The position numbers and the translations under genes are program-made. Source: Pseudomonas paralcaligenes (lineage in GTDB: Bacteria; Pseudomonadota; Gammaproteobacteria; Pseudomonadales; Pseudomonadaceae). Taken from it: a DNA stretch of 64,000 nt. Under the pieces are notes generated by a model. That model saw only the letters and a list, made by a program, of their open reading frames with translations. It made no database searches and had not been told where the DNA came from. Of this stretch, positions 54,735-63,755 are shown one piece after another. The stretch lies in the NCBI RefSeq assembly GCF_019655855.1, contig NZ_BPFX01000009.1, positions 1-64,000 of the forward strand. The letters are read 5' to 3'. Position 1 is the stretch's first letter. The number at the start of each line of letters is the position of its first letter.

Positions 54735-56192
54735 ATGAAACTCATCGTCAAACCCTTCGCGGAAATCACCATCAAGAGCCGGCCGGTGCGCAAGCAGTTC
54801 ATCCGCCAGCTGGCGAAGAACATCCGCACGGTGCTGCGCGACCTGGACCCGGCGCTGGACGTGCGAGGGGAGTGGGACAACCTGGACCTGGTCAGCCAGG
54901 TGAGCGAGCGCAAGACCCAGTTGGAGATGTTCGAGCGCTTGCGCAACACGCCGGGCATCGCCCACTTCCTCGAAGTGCACGAATATCCCTACGTGGATTT
55001 CGATGACACCTTCGAGAAGTGCCGGGCCCATTTTGGTGCCCAGCTGGCCGGCAAGGTCTTCGCCGTGCGTTGCAAGCGCGCCGGCAACACCCATGACTTC
55101 ACCTCGATGGAACTCGCCACTCATGTCGGCAGCCGCCTGCGCCGCGAGTGCGGAGCCGCCGGCATCGACCTGAAGAGCCCCGAGGTTGAGGCGCGCTTCG
55201 AGGTGCGCTACGACCGTCTGCTGATCGTCCACGCCCAGCACGAGGGCCTCGGCGGCTACCCGCTGGGCTCCATCGAGCAGACCCTGGTGCTGATGAGCGG
55301 CGGCTTCGACTCCACCGTGGCGGCCTACCAGATGATGCGTCGCGGCCTGCTCACCCACTTCTGCTTCTTCAACCTCGGTGGCCGTGCCCACGAGCTGGGT
55401 GTGATGGAAGTGGCCCACCACCTGTGGCAGAAGTTCGGCAGCTCGCACCGCGTGCTGTTCATCAGCGTGCCGTTCGAGGAAGTGGTCGGCGAGATTCTCG
55501 GCAAGGTCGACAACAGCCAGATGGGTGTGGTGCTCAAGCGCATGATGCTGCGCGCCGCCAGCCGCATCGCCGCCGAGCTGAACATCGACGCGCTGGTGAC
55601 CGGCGAGGCGATCAGCCAGGTCTCCAGCCAGACCCTGCCGAACCTCTCGGTGATCGACGCGGTCACCGACACCCTGGTGCTGCGTCCCCTGATCGCCGCG
55701 CACAAGCAGGACATCATCGATACCGCCACCGCCATCGGCACCGCCGAGTACGCCAAGAACATGCCCGAGTACTGCGGCGTGATCTCGGTCAACCCGACCA
55801 CCCGCGCCAAGCCCGGCCGCATCGAGCACGAAGAAACCCACTTCGACATGGCCATCCTCGAGCGCGCCCTGGAGCGCGCGAAGCGCGTGACCGTGGACAA
55901 GGTGATCGACGAGCTGGGCCAGGACCTGCAGGTCGAGGAAGTGGCCGAGGCCCTGGCCGGGCAGATCGTCATCGACATCCGCCACCCGGACGCCGCCGAG
56001 GACGAGCCGCTTGTGCTTGCCGGCGTCGAGGTGCAGGCCCTGCCGTTCTATGCGCTGAACAACCGCTTCAAGGAACTGGATGAGAGCCGCCAGTACCTGC
56101 TGTATTGCGACAAGGGCGTGATGAGCCGCCTGCACGCCCACCACCTGCTCAGCGAGGGACATGCCAATGTGCGCGTCTACCGCCCGCGCTAG
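54735..56192 (+). CDS. thiI: ThiI, tRNA 4-thiouridine synthase / thiamine thiazole sulfurtransferase
   Basis: 485 aa. N-terminal ferredoxin-like and THUMP region (about 1-165), PP-loop pyrophosphatase domain with [13 protein letters not shown], and a C-terminal rhodanese domain with persulfide Cys in [11 protein letters not shown]. It makes s4U8 in tRNA and supplies sulfur for thiamine. All catalytic residues are in place. The gene is divergent from glnA and followed by typA. Confidence 0.95.
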   Translation: MKLIVKPFAEITIKSRPVRKQFIRQLAKNIRTVLRDLDPALDVRGEWDNLDLVSQVSERKTQLEMFERLRNTPGIAHFLEVHEYPYVDFDDTFEKCRAHFGAQLAGKVFAVRCKRAGNTHDFTSMELATHVGSRLRRECGAAGIDLKSPEVEARFEVRYDRLLIVHAQHEGLGGYPLGSIEQTLVLMSGGFDSTVAAYQMMRRGLLTHFCFFNLGGRAHELGVMEVAHHLWQKFGSSHRVLFISVPFEEVVGEILGKVDNSQMGVVLKRMMLRAASRIAAELNIDALVTGEAISQVSSQTLPNLSVIDAVTDTLVLRPLIAAHKQDIIDTATAIGTAEYAKNMPEYCGVISVNPTTRAKPGRIEHEETHFDMAILERALERAKRVTVDKVIDELGQDLQVEEVAEALAGQIVIDIRHPDAAEDEPLVLAGVEVQALPFYALNNRFKELDESRQYLLYCDKGVMSRLHAHHLLSEGHANVRVYRPR

Positions 56193-56315
56193 AGCGGCGC
56201 GTCGTCTCGCCGAGGTGCGCCGTCGGCGTCCTCCCGACCAGCGCCCTTAATTCCCCGTTCATGCGGGCCGCGTAGAGTGCGCGGCCGACACCGAATCCCT
56301 AATCGAGACGACATC

Positions 56316-58133
56316 GTGATCGAAAAACTGCGCAACATCGCCATCATCGCCCACGTCGACCATGGCAAGACCACCCTGGTGGACAAACTCCTGAAACTGT
56401 CCGGTACCCTCGACCGCAAAGAGGCGGAATCCGAGCGCGTGATGGACTCCAACGATCAGGAAAAAGAGCGCGGCATCACCATCCTGGCGAAGAACACCGC
56501 CATCAAGTGGAACGGCTACAACATCAACATCGTCGACACCCCCGGCCACGCCGACTTCGGTGGCGAGGTGGAGCGCGTGATGTCGATGGTCGACTCCGTG
56601 CTGCTGGTGGTCGACGCCCAGGACGGCCCCATGCCGCAGACCCGCTTCGTGACCCAGAAGGCTTTCAAGGCCGGTCTGCGCCCGATCGTCGTGGTCAACA
56701 AGATCGACCGTCCGGGCGCTCGCCCCGACTGGGTCATCGACCAGATCTTCGACCTGTTCGACAACCTCGGCGCCAGCGACGAGCAGCTCGACTTCCCGAT
56801 CGTCTACGCCAGTGCCCTGAACGGCATCGCCGGCATGGACCACGAGAAGATGGACGACAACATGGACGCCCTGTTCCAGGCCATCATCGACCACGTCCCG
56901 GCACCCCAGGTCGACGTCGACGGCCCGTTCCAGATGCAGATCTCCCAGCTGGACTACAACAGCTTCCTCGGCGTGATCGGCATCGGCCGCATCGCCCGTG
57001 GCCGGATCAAGGCCAACACCCCGGTGGTCGCCATCAGCGACGACGGCAGCAAGCGCAACGGCCGCATCCTCAAGATCATGGGCCACTCCGGCCTGCAGCG
57101 CGTGGAAGTGGCCGACGCCGAAGCTGGCGACATCGTCTGCGTTTCGGGCATGGACGAGCTGTTCATCTCCGACACCCTGTGCGACCCGGCCAACGTCGAG
57201 GCGCGCCCGCCGCTGACCGTCGACCAGCCGACCGTGAGCATGACCTTCCAAGTCAACGACTCGCCGTTCGCCGGCAAGGAAGGCAAGTTCGTCACCAGCC
57301 GCAACATCAAGGACCGCCTGGACAAGGAGCTGCTGCACAACGTGGCCCTGCGCGTCGAGGCCGGCGAGTCCGCCGAGAAGTTCAAGGTCTCCGGCCGTGG
57401 CGAGCTGCACCTCTCGGTACTGATCGAGACCATGCGCCGCGAAGGCTTCGAGATGGCCGTGGGCCGTCCGGAAGTGGTGATCATCGAGAAGGACGGCGAG
57501 AAGCAGGAGCCGTACGAGAACGTCACCATCGACATCGAAGAACAGCACCAGGGCTCGGTGATGGAGCAGATGGGCCTGCGCAAGGGCGATCTGACCAACA
57601 TGATCCCCGACGGCAAGGGCCGCGTGCGCCTGGAATACACCATCCCGGCGCGTGGCCTGATCGGCTTCCGTAACAACTTCCTGACCCTGACCTCGGGTAC
57701 CGGCATCCTGACCTCGACCTTCAGCCACTACGGCCCGATCAAGGCCGGCGAAGTCAGCAACCGGCAGAACGGCGTACTGGTCTCCATGGCCACCGGCACC
57801 GCGCTGACCTACTCGCTGGAAACCCTGCAGAGCCGTGGCAAACTGTTCCTCGGCCCGGGCGACGAGATCTACGAAGGCCAGCTGGCCGGCATCAACAGTC
57901 GCGACAACGACCTGGTGATCAACCCCACCAAGGGCAAGAAGCTCGACAACATGCGCGCTTCCGGCAAGGACGAAGTCATCGCCCTGGTTCCGCCGATCCG
58001 CTTCACCCTGGAACAGGCGCTGGAATTCATCGCCGATGACGAGCTGGTGGAAGTGACGCCGAAGTCGATCCGCCTGCGCAAGAAGATGCTCAACGAGAAC
58101 GACCGCAAGCGCTACGAGCGCAGCAAGGTCTGA
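56316..58133 (+). CDS. typA: TypA/BipA, ribosome-associated translational GTPase
   Basis: 605 aa EF-G-like GTPase involved in ribosome assembly and stress responses. G1 AHVDHGKTT, switch KERGITI, G3 [11 protein letters not shown] and G4 NKIDRPGA are intact, and the C-terminal domain has the TypA-type [16 protein letters not shown]. It starts at a GTG at 56316 with GAGA upstream; an earlier in-frame ATG at 56277 adds 13 residues unlike the family. Confidence 0.95.
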   Translation: MIEKLRNIAIIAHVDHGKTTLVDKLLKLSGTLDRKEAESERVMDSNDQEKERGITILAKNTAIKWNGYNINIVDTPGHADFGGEVERVMSMVDSVLLVVDAQDGPMPQTRFVTQKAFKAGLRPIVVVNKIDRPGARPDWVIDQIFDLFDNLGASDEQLDFPIVYASALNGIAGMDHEKMDDNMDALFQAIIDHVPAPQVDVDGPFQMQISQLDYNSFLGVIGIGRIARGRIKANTPVVAISDDGSKRNGRILKIMGHSGLQRVEVADAEAGDIVCVSGMDELFISDTLCDPANVEARPPLTVDQPTVSMTFQVNDSPFAGKEGKFVTSRNIKDRLDKELLHNVALRVEAGESAEKFKVSGRGELHLSVLIETMRREGFEMAVGRPEVVIIEKDGEKQEPYENVTIDIEEQHQGSVMEQMGLRKGDLTNMIPDGKGRVRLEYTIPARGLIGFRNNFLTLTSGTGILTSTFSHYGPIKAGEVSNRQNGVLVSMATGTALTYSLETLQSRGKLFLGPGDEIYEGQLAGINSRDNDLVINPTKGKKLDNMRASGKDEVIALVPPIRFTLEQALEFIADDELVEVTPKSIRLRKKMLNENDRKRYERSKV

Positions 58134-58149
58134 TCTCGACGAGATGCAG

Positions 58150-58180
58150 GAAGGCCGGGCAAATGCCCGGCCTTCTTGTT
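58150..58180 (+). terminator. Terminator after typA
   Basis: AAGGCCGGGC, AAAT loop, GCCCGGCCTT, then CTTGTTT. Confidence 0.9.
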
Positions 58181-58204
58181 TCCGGCTATTGGCTCTGAGC
58201 GGCC

Positions 58205-58253
58205 TTCACGCAAACTCCACACGCTCTCCACATTCTCCGCACGGCGCCGCCAC
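58205..58253 (+). promoter_or_regulatory. Five-fold phased cre-tag-like array upstream of creD
   Basis: Half-sites TTCAC, TCCAC, TCCAC, CGCAC and GCCAC begin at 58205, 58216, 58227, 58238 and 58249, exactly 11 bp apart. The first two form TTCAC-N6-TCCAC, one base off the CreB tag TTCAC-N6-TTCAC. The array ends 50 bp before the creD ATG. Confidence 0.65.
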
Positions 58254-58302
58254 GGTCGCCGCCGAGACTCTCCCCACGGTCCAAACCAAGGAGAGTTCCC
58301 CC

Positions 58303-59643
58303 ATGAATCGCAACCTGCTGATCAAGCTGGGCGCCATCGCCGCGCTGATCGTTCTGCTGATGGTCCCGATCCTGATGATCGACGGCATGATCGAGGAGCG
58401 TCAGAGCCTGCGCGATGGCGTGCTGGAAGACATCGCGCGCAGTTCCAGCCACAGCCAGAAGATCACCGGCCCGCTGCTGGTGGTGCCCTATCGCAAGACC
58501 GTCCGCGAGTGGAAGACCCACGACAAGACCGGCGAGCGCTACCTCGACGAGCGCGAGCTGAGCGGGCGCCTGTATTTCCTGCCGGAGCGCCTGGCTGTCG
58601 GCGGCACCATCGGCACCGAGCTGCGCGCCCGCGGCATCTACGAGGCGCGCCTGTTCCACAGCAACGGCCGCTTGAACGGCCATTTCGAGCTGCCGGCGCA
58701 CTACGGCATCGTGGAAGACCTGGCGGACTACCGCTTCGGCCAGCCCTTCGTCAGCGTCGGCATCAGCGACATCCGCGGGATCAAGAACAATCTGGTGCTG
58801 GAGCTGGGCGAGCGCCGGATGCCGTTCCAGCCGGGCAGCGCCGATCCGCTGCTCGGCGCCGGCGTGCATGCGCCGTTGCCCGAGTCGTCCCAGGGCGGGC
58901 GCCTGGACTTTGCCTTCGACCTGCTGCTGCAGGGCACCGGCAGCCTGGCCATCGCCCCGGTCGGGCGCGAGACCCTGGTGGACCTGAGCGCCGACTGGCC
59001 GCACCCGAGCTTCATCGGCGAGTACCTGCCGAGCGAGCGCGAGATCACTGCCAAGGGCTTCAGCGCGCGCTGGCAGACCAGCTTCTTCGCCACCAACATG
59101 GAGGAGGCCCTGGGCGACTGCGTGAGCGACGGCGATTGCCAGGCCTTCCTCGGCCGCCAGTTCGGCGTCAGCTTCGTCGACCCGGTGGACCAGTACCTGA
59201 AGAGCGACCGCGCGCTTAAATACGCCCTGCTGTTCATCGCCCTGACCTTCGCCGGCTTCTTCCTCTTCGAGGTGCTCAAGCGCCTGGCCGTGCACCCGGT
59301 GCAGTACGGCCTGGTGGGCCTGTCGCTGGCGATGTTCTACCTGCTGCTGCTGTCGCTGGCCGAGCACATGGCGTTCGCCAGCGCCTACGCCCTGGCCGCC
59401 TCGGCCTGCGTGACGCTGATCGGCTTCTACGTCAGCCACGTGCTGCGCAGCTGGTTGCGCGGCGCCGGCTTCACCGCCGCCCTGGCCGCGCTCTACGGGA
59501 TGCTCTACGCCCTGCTCAGCGCCGAGGACTACGCGCTGCTGATGGGCTCGCTGCTGGTGTTCGGCCTGCTCGCCGCGGTGATGGTGCTGACCCGCAAGCT
59601 CGACTGGTACGGCCTGTCCCGGCCGGCCGCGCCCGCCGCCTGA
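58303..59643 (+). CDS. creD: CreD, inner-membrane protein of the Cre regulon
   Basis: 446 aa. One N-terminal transmembrane helix (KLGAIAALIVLLMVPILMI), a periplasmic beta-rich domain (about 40-305, GRLYFLPERLAVGG, FVSVGISDIRGIKNNLVLELG), then about six C-terminal helices beginning YALLFIALTFAGFFLFEVLKRLAVHPVQYGLVG, the CreD signature. It is the main CreBC-induced gene and influences beta-lactam response and envelope integrity. AAGGAGAG precedes the ATG. It lies 30 kb from creBC. Confidence 0.93.
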   Translation: MNRNLLIKLGAIAALIVLLMVPILMIDGMIEERQSLRDGVLEDIARSSSHSQKITGPLLVVPYRKTVREWKTHDKTGERYLDERELSGRLYFLPERLAVGGTIGTELRARGIYEARLFHSNGRLNGHFELPAHYGIVEDLADYRFGQPFVSVGISDIRGIKNNLVLELGERRMPFQPGSADPLLGAGVHAPLPESSQGGRLDFAFDLLLQGTGSLAIAPVGRETLVDLSADWPHPSFIGEYLPSEREITAKGFSARWQTSFFATNMEEALGDCVSDGDCQAFLGRQFGVSFVDPVDQYLKSDRALKYALLFIALTFAGFFLFEVLKRLAVHPVQYGLVGLSLAMFYLLLLSLAEHMAFASAYALAASACVTLIGFYVSHVLRSWLRGAGFTAALAALYGMLYALLSAEDYALLMGSLLVFGLLAAVMVLTRKLDWYGLSRPAAPAA

Positions 59644-59658
59644 TCCGGGGAGTTCGCC

Positions 59659-59964
59659 ATGATCCGCATGATGATGCAGTTTTCCGCCTGTTTCGCCCTC
59701 GGCCTGGTGGTGGCCGGGATGATCCTCATCGGCCTGATGTTCTTCGGCCAGTTCGAGCTGATCCACGGCCTCAACCTCAGCGGCAAACCGCTCGCCAGCG
59801 TCGCCCTGGCGCTGCTGCCGGGCGGCTTCTGGGAGGCCTTGACCGGCGTGCCGGACGCCGCCGACAACCCCAGCGTGCAGTCCTTCCTGCAGCTCTGCGT
59901 GGCGCTGGGGCAGGTGGCGCTGCTGCTGGCCGCCGCCTTCTTCCGCCTGTGGTACCGCGCATGA
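59659..59964 (+). CDS. Small membrane protein of unknown function
   Basis: 101 aa with hydrophobic segments at about residues 7-30 (FSACFALGLVVAGMILIGLMFFG), a weaker one around 45-58, and 79-96 (LCVALGQVALLLAAAFF). GGGGAG precedes the ATG, 15 bp after the creD stop, so it is likely co-transcribed with creD. Confidence 0.7.
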   Translation: MIRMMMQFSACFALGLVVAGMILIGLMFFGQFELIHGLNLSGKPLASVALALLPGGFWEALTGVPDAADNPSVQSFLQLCVALGQVALLLAAAFFRLWYRA

Positions 59965-60104
59965 GCGGCCACGTGGGGTTGCGCGAGGAGGCCCGCCTGG
60001 GCCGCCTGCTGGCGCGGCGGATCGCGCGCCTGTTCCCGCCTCAGGCGGAGCGCTCTGGCGAGCGGCGGGCGCCGCTCATTCGCGGCGCAGGAAGTGCACG
60101 CTGA
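59961..60104 (+). CDS. Possible small Arg-rich ORF coupled to the creD unit
   Basis: 47 codons starting at an ATG that overlaps the preceding stop (ATGA). The product is basic (LGRLLARRIARLFP) and resembles nothing I know. It overlaps the 3' end of egtD on the other strand by 29 bp. It may be spurious in such GC-rich DNA; the start overlap is the only positive sign. Confidence 0.25.
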   Translation: MSGHVGLREEARLGRLLARRIARLFPPQAERSGERRAPLIRGAGSAR

Positions 60105-61038
60105 AGAACTGCCAGGGATCGCGCCACATGGCCACCGCGGCGAAGCCACCCTCGGCGGCCAGCTGGCGGAAGCCGGCGGGGGTGTACTTGTAGGAGTTCT
60201 CGGTGTGCAGGGTCTCGCCGGCGGCGAAGTCGAACAGGCGGTCCTCGATGCGTACCTGCTGCGCATGGGGGCTGACCAGGTGCATCTCGATGCGCGACTC
60301 GGCCTCGTTGTAGAAGGCCCGGTGCTGGAAGCGGCCGGGGTCGATGTCGCTGTCCAGCTCGTGGCGGATGCGTTCGAGCAGGTTGAGGTTGAACTGGGCG
60401 GTGACGCCGGCCTTGTCGTTGTAGGCGCGCTCCAGTACCTGGCGGTCCTTGACCAGGTCGACACCGATTAGCAGGCCGCTGCCGGGCGGCAGCGCGGCGT
60501 GCAGGTTGCGCAGGAAGGCGCGGGCCTGTTCCGGGTCGAAGTTGCCGATGCTGGAGCCGGGGAAGAACGCCAGCGGGCGCTTGCCCAGCGCCTCGGCCGG
60601 CAGCTCCAGCGGCTGGCTGAAGTCGGCGCACAGGGCGTGCACGTCCAGCCAGCGGTAGTCGGCGGCCAGCCGGTGGGTACTGGCGGCGAGGAACTCGCGG
60701 GAGATGTCCACGCCCAGGTAGCGGGCCGGGCGCAGGGCCTCCAGCAGCAGGCGCACCTTGAGGCTGGCGCCGCTGCCGAACTCCACCAGGCTGAGGTCCG
60801 GTCCGGCGATCTTGGCGATGTCGCCGGCGGCCAGGCGCAGGATGGTTTCCTCGGTGCGGGTCAGGTAGTACTCGGGCTGCCGGCAGATCTGCTCGAACAG
60901 CTGGGAGCCGCGGCTATCGTAGAAGAACTTCGGCGAGATCGACTTGGGGCTGGCGGCGAAGCCCAGCAGGGCCTCGTCGCGCAGGGCCGCTCGCTCGGCC
61001 GTCCAGGGCTGTTCGTGAACGCGGATTGCCAGTGCCAT
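60076..61038 (-). CDS. egtD: EgtD, L-histidine N-alpha-methyltransferase
   Basis: 320 aa SAM-dependent enzyme that trimethylates histidine to hercynine, the first step of ergothioneine synthesis. Family landmarks: SPKFFYDSRGSQLFEQICRQPEYYLTRTE at the N-terminus, the SAM loop LVEFGSGASLKVRLLL, and FFPGSSIGNFDP. It starts 3 bp after egtB on the same strand, forming an obvious two-gene operon. Confidence 0.92.
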   Translation of the reverse strand: MALAIRVHEQPWTAERAALRDEALLGFAASPKSISPKFFYDSRGSQLFEQICRQPEYYLTRTEETILRLAAGDIAKIAGPDLSLVEFGSGASLKVRLLLEALRPARYLGVDISREFLAASTHRLAADYRWLDVHALCADFSQPLELPAEALGKRPLAFFPGSSIGNFDPEQARAFLRNLHAALPPGSGLLIGVDLVKDRQVLERAYNDKAGVTAQFNLNLLERIRHELDSDIDPGRFQHRAFYNEAESRIEMHLVSPHAQQVRIEDRLFDFAAGETLHTENSYKYTPAGFRQLAAEGGFAAVAMWRDPWQFFSVHFLRRE

Positions 61039-61041
61039 GTG

Positions 61042-62328
61042 TCAGCTCTCCTTGGCCAGGCGCAGGCCGGCGAACTGCCAGCGCATGGTGGGGTGGAAGA
61101 AGTTGCGGTAGGTGGGGCGCACATGGTCCTCGGGGGTGACGCAGCTGCCCCCGCGCAGGACCATCTGGCCGGACATGAACTTGCCGTTGTATTCGCCCAG
61201 GCTGCCGGCCAGCGGACGGAACCCCGGGTACGGGCGGAAGGCGCTGGAGGTCCATTCCCAGACATCGCCGTAGAGCTGCTGCAGGCCCTCGCCGGCGGCG
61301 CAGGCCAGCGGTTGCAGGTGGCCGTTCTCGACGAAGTTGCCCCACAGCGGCTCGTCCTGGGCGGCGATCTCCCATTCCTCCTCGCTGGGCAGGCGGGCCT
61401 GGGCCCAGGTGGCGAAGGCGTCCGCCTCGTAGTGGCTGAGGTGGCACACCGGCGCGTCCGGGTCCAGTTCGCGGGGGCCGCCCAGGGTCAGCTCGATCCA
61501 CTGTTCGCCGTCGCGCTGCCAGTACAGCGGCGCCTGCCAGCCGGCACGCTGGATGTGGTCCCAGCCGTCGGCCAGCCACAGGGCGCTGCTGCGGTAGCCG
61601 CCGTCGCAGATGAAGTCGAGGTACTCGGCATTGCTCACGGGCCGGCTGGCCAGCTGGAAGGCGTCGACGAAGGCGCGGTGCCGCGGCCGCTCGCAGTCGA
61701 AGGCGAAGCCGCTGCCGTCGTGGCCGATGTGGCGTACCCCGGCGGGATAGCTCAGCCAGCGCAGGGGCGCCACCGGGGTGCCGGGGGCGGCTGTGAGATC
61801 CCGGCGGTAGGCCGGGCGCAGCGGGTTCTGCGCGAGGATGTGCTTGATGTCCATCAGCAGCAGCTCCTGGTGCTGCTGTTCGTGTTCCAGGCCCAGCTCG
61901 ACGCGGGACAGCACCTCCTCGGCGATCTCCGCGTCGAGGTGCCCCAGCAGGCGCTCCATGGCCAGGTCGACATGGCTGCGGTAGGCGTACACCTCGCTCA
62001 CCGTCGGCCGCGACAGCAGGCCGCGGCGGGTGCGCTCGAACGGTGTGCCGTGGGTCTGGTAGTAGGAGTTGAAGAGGTGGTCGTAGCGCGCATCCAGCGG
62101 CCGGTAGCCCTTCAGGAAGGGCTGCAGCACGAAGGCCTCGAAGAACCAGCTGACGTGCGCCAGGTGCCACTTGGGCGGGCTCACCTCCGGCGTGCTCTGG
62201 ATCACGTAGTCCTCGCGCTCCAGCGGCTCGCACAGGCGCTCGGTGGCGCTGCGTACCCGGTGGTAGCGATGCAGCAGGTGTTCCAGTCCGGCCAGTGAGG
62301 CATCAGTCCTGCGGGCCCGGTTCGGCAT
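61042..62328 (-). CDS. egtB: EgtB-type sulfoxide synthase
   Basis: 428 aa non-heme iron enzyme that couples hercynine to a thiol donor (gamma-glutamylcysteine or cysteine) with O2. N-terminal DinB-like domain with iron ligands in KWHLAHVSWFFE and EHEQQHQEL; C-terminal FGE-sulfatase domain with RLPSEEEWEIAA, YGDVWEWTSSAF and LRGGSCVTPEDHVRPTYRNFF. First gene of the egtB-egtD pair. No EgtA, EgtC or lyase EgtE is present in the window. Confidence 0.92.
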   Translation of the reverse strand: MPNRARRTDASLAGLEHLLHRYHRVRSATERLCEPLEREDYVIQSTPEVSPPKWHLAHVSWFFEAFVLQPFLKGYRPLDARYDHLFNSYYQTHGTPFERTRRGLLSRPTVSEVYAYRSHVDLAMERLLGHLDAEIAEEVLSRVELGLEHEQQHQELLLMDIKHILAQNPLRPAYRRDLTAAPGTPVAPLRWLSYPAGVRHIGHDGSGFAFDCERPRHRAFVDAFQLASRPVSNAEYLDFICDGGYRSSALWLADGWDHIQRAGWQAPLYWQRDGEQWIELTLGGPRELDPDAPVCHLSHYEADAFATWAQARLPSEEEWEIAAQDEPLWGNFVENGHLQPLACAAGEGLQQLYGDVWEWTSSAFRPYPGFRPLAGSLGEYNGKFMSGQMVLRGGSCVTPEDHVRPTYRNFFHPTMRWQFAGLRLAKES

Positions 62329-62459
62329 GTCGCTGTTCCTGTGCGGCCGTCGCGTTGGCGCGGCGGTTCATAGGAACAGCGACCGGCCGCCGGCGGCAAA
62401 GGTTCAAGCGGATTTCGCGGGGGCGAGGAGGCCGGGTCGAGCGACCCGGCCGGCAGGGC

Positions 62460-63020
62460 TCAGGCGCGGTTCTGGATCTCGATCCAGCGGGCGAAGGTGT
62501 CGATGAATTTCTGCAGGAAGCCCTTGATGCTGTCGTTGGGCTTGCCGGCCTCGTCGAAGAAGTTTCCGGCACCGCCCAGGTAGGACTCCGGCTGCTGCAG
62601 CACCGGCATGTCGAGGAACACCAGCGACTGGCGCAGGTGATGGTTGGCGCCGAAGCCGCCGATGGCGCCCGGCGAGGCGCTGACCACCGCCGCCGGCTTG
62701 CCGCTGAACACGCTCTGGCCATAGGGCCGCGAGCCCACGTCGATGGCGTTCTTCATCGGCGCCGGCACCGAGCGGTTGTACTCGGGGGTGACGAACAGCA
62801 CCGCGTCGGCGCCCCGCAGCTGGTCGCGGAAGGCGGTATAGGGCGCGGGCGGCGGGTTGACGTCGATGTCCTCGTTGTACAGCGGCAGATCGCCGATCTC
62901 GACGATCTGCAGCTTCAGCGACGGCGGCGCCAGCTCGGCCAGGGCCAGGGCCAGCTTGCGGTTGATCGAGGCCTTGCGGAGGCTGCCGACGAGAACCGCG
63001 ACATTGAATACCTTGCTCAT
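62460..63020 (-). CDS. NADPH-dependent FMN reductase family protein (ChrR/YieF-like)
   Basis: 186 aa flavodoxin-like reductase. The FMN phosphate loop GSLRKASINRKLA and the family signature PEYNRSVPAPMKNAIDVGSRP are intact, with SASPGAIGGFGANHHLRQSL later. Members reduce quinones or chromate and protect against oxidative stress. The gene follows no clear operon, 131 bp before egtB. Confidence 0.88.
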   Translation of the reverse strand: MSKVFNVAVLVGSLRKASINRKLALALAELAPPSLKLQIVEIGDLPLYNEDIDVNPPPAPYTAFRDQLRGADAVLFVTPEYNRSVPAPMKNAIDVGSRPYGQSVFSGKPAAVVSASPGAIGGFGANHHLRQSLVFLDMPVLQQPESYLGGAGNFFDEAGKPNDSIKGFLQKFIDTFARWIEIQNRA

Positions 63021-63331
63021 GGTGACTCCGTGAAGTGAGTGGACGAACGGAAAGAAGACCCGGACTGGAAACTATAGTGCGCTTCGCCGATCGCGCCGCT
63101 CTGGCACGCCCGTTCCGACGCTGCGACATTGCGTCGGGTTGACCCGCGCCGCGTACCGGCGGAAATTGATCGCAGGCGGCTGAAACCGCCGGCCCCGTGC
63201 AGCTGTCTGTGTTCTGCACGAGTGTCATCAACCGGCGGCACGCTGGCCGAACAAGAACAATCCCCGATGCCCGTCACTGCCTACCATGCCGTTGCATACC
63301 GCAGCGGCCGTACTTTGTGAGGAAATCAGCA

Positions 63332-63511
63332 ATGGATACGTTCAATCTGTTCGATCCGCGTTACCAACTGGAAGCCGAAGAGCGCGCCCCGCGCCGCAAA
63401 GCCAGTGAAGGCCAGATCCACGCGCACATTCAGCAGGCCCTGGCGGCCATCGACACGCTGACCGCTCAGTTGCGCCAGCGCGCGCACGACGGGAAGCGCC
63501 CCCACCACTGA
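63332..63511 (+). CDS. Small hypothetical protein
   Basis: 59 aa, hydrophilic and helical (HAHIQQALAAIDTLTAQLRQ), preceded by a good GAGGAAA ribosome site 8 bases before the ATG. The N-terminus MDTFNLFDPRYQLEAEERAP is unlike random GC-rich coding. Function unknown. A strong inverted repeat follows at 63527. Confidence 0.6.
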   Translation: MDTFNLFDPRYQLEAEERAPRRKASEGQIHAHIQQALAAIDTLTAQLRQRAHDGKRPHH

Positions 63512-63526
63512 CTCCCCCGGTCTACC

Positions 63527-63559
63527 GACTGCAGGCGCTCCTATCGAGCGTCTGCAGTC
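63527..63559. repeat. 14-bp inverted repeat after the small gene
   Basis: GACTGCAGGCGCTC, CTATC loop, GAGCGTCTGCAGTC, with one G-T pair. It may end transcription, but no T-tract follows. Confidence 0.55.
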
Positions 63560-63653
63560 GGATGCTGGCTGCCTGCGCAATGCCGGTGGCTGGCGTTGTC
63601 GTGTGCGCGTGATGCAAACCCTGCGGCGCCTGGCGTCGGGCTTATCACCGCTC

Positions 63654-63692
63654 GTTCAGCGCAGGTTCAGGAAGGGTTCAGGAACGGTTCAG
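63654..63692 (+). promoter_or_regulatory. Four-fold phased GTTCAG array upstream of the outer-membrane gene
   Basis: GTTCAG begins at 63654, 63665, 63676 and 63687, exactly 11 bp apart: TTCAG-N6 repeated. The phase matches OmpR/PhoB-family regulators, and the half-site differs from the cre-tag TTCAC by one base. It ends 63 bp before the start codon. Confidence 0.6.
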
Positions 63693-63755
63693 TGGTGCTG
63701 CGGGAGGATGGCTCCCGTGCTTCACACATCCAAACCGCTCCAAGAGGAACACGTC

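Noticed and set aside
54492..56162. 556-codon minus-strand frame
   Set aside because: Antisense of thiI, whose PP-loop and rhodanese motifs are intact.
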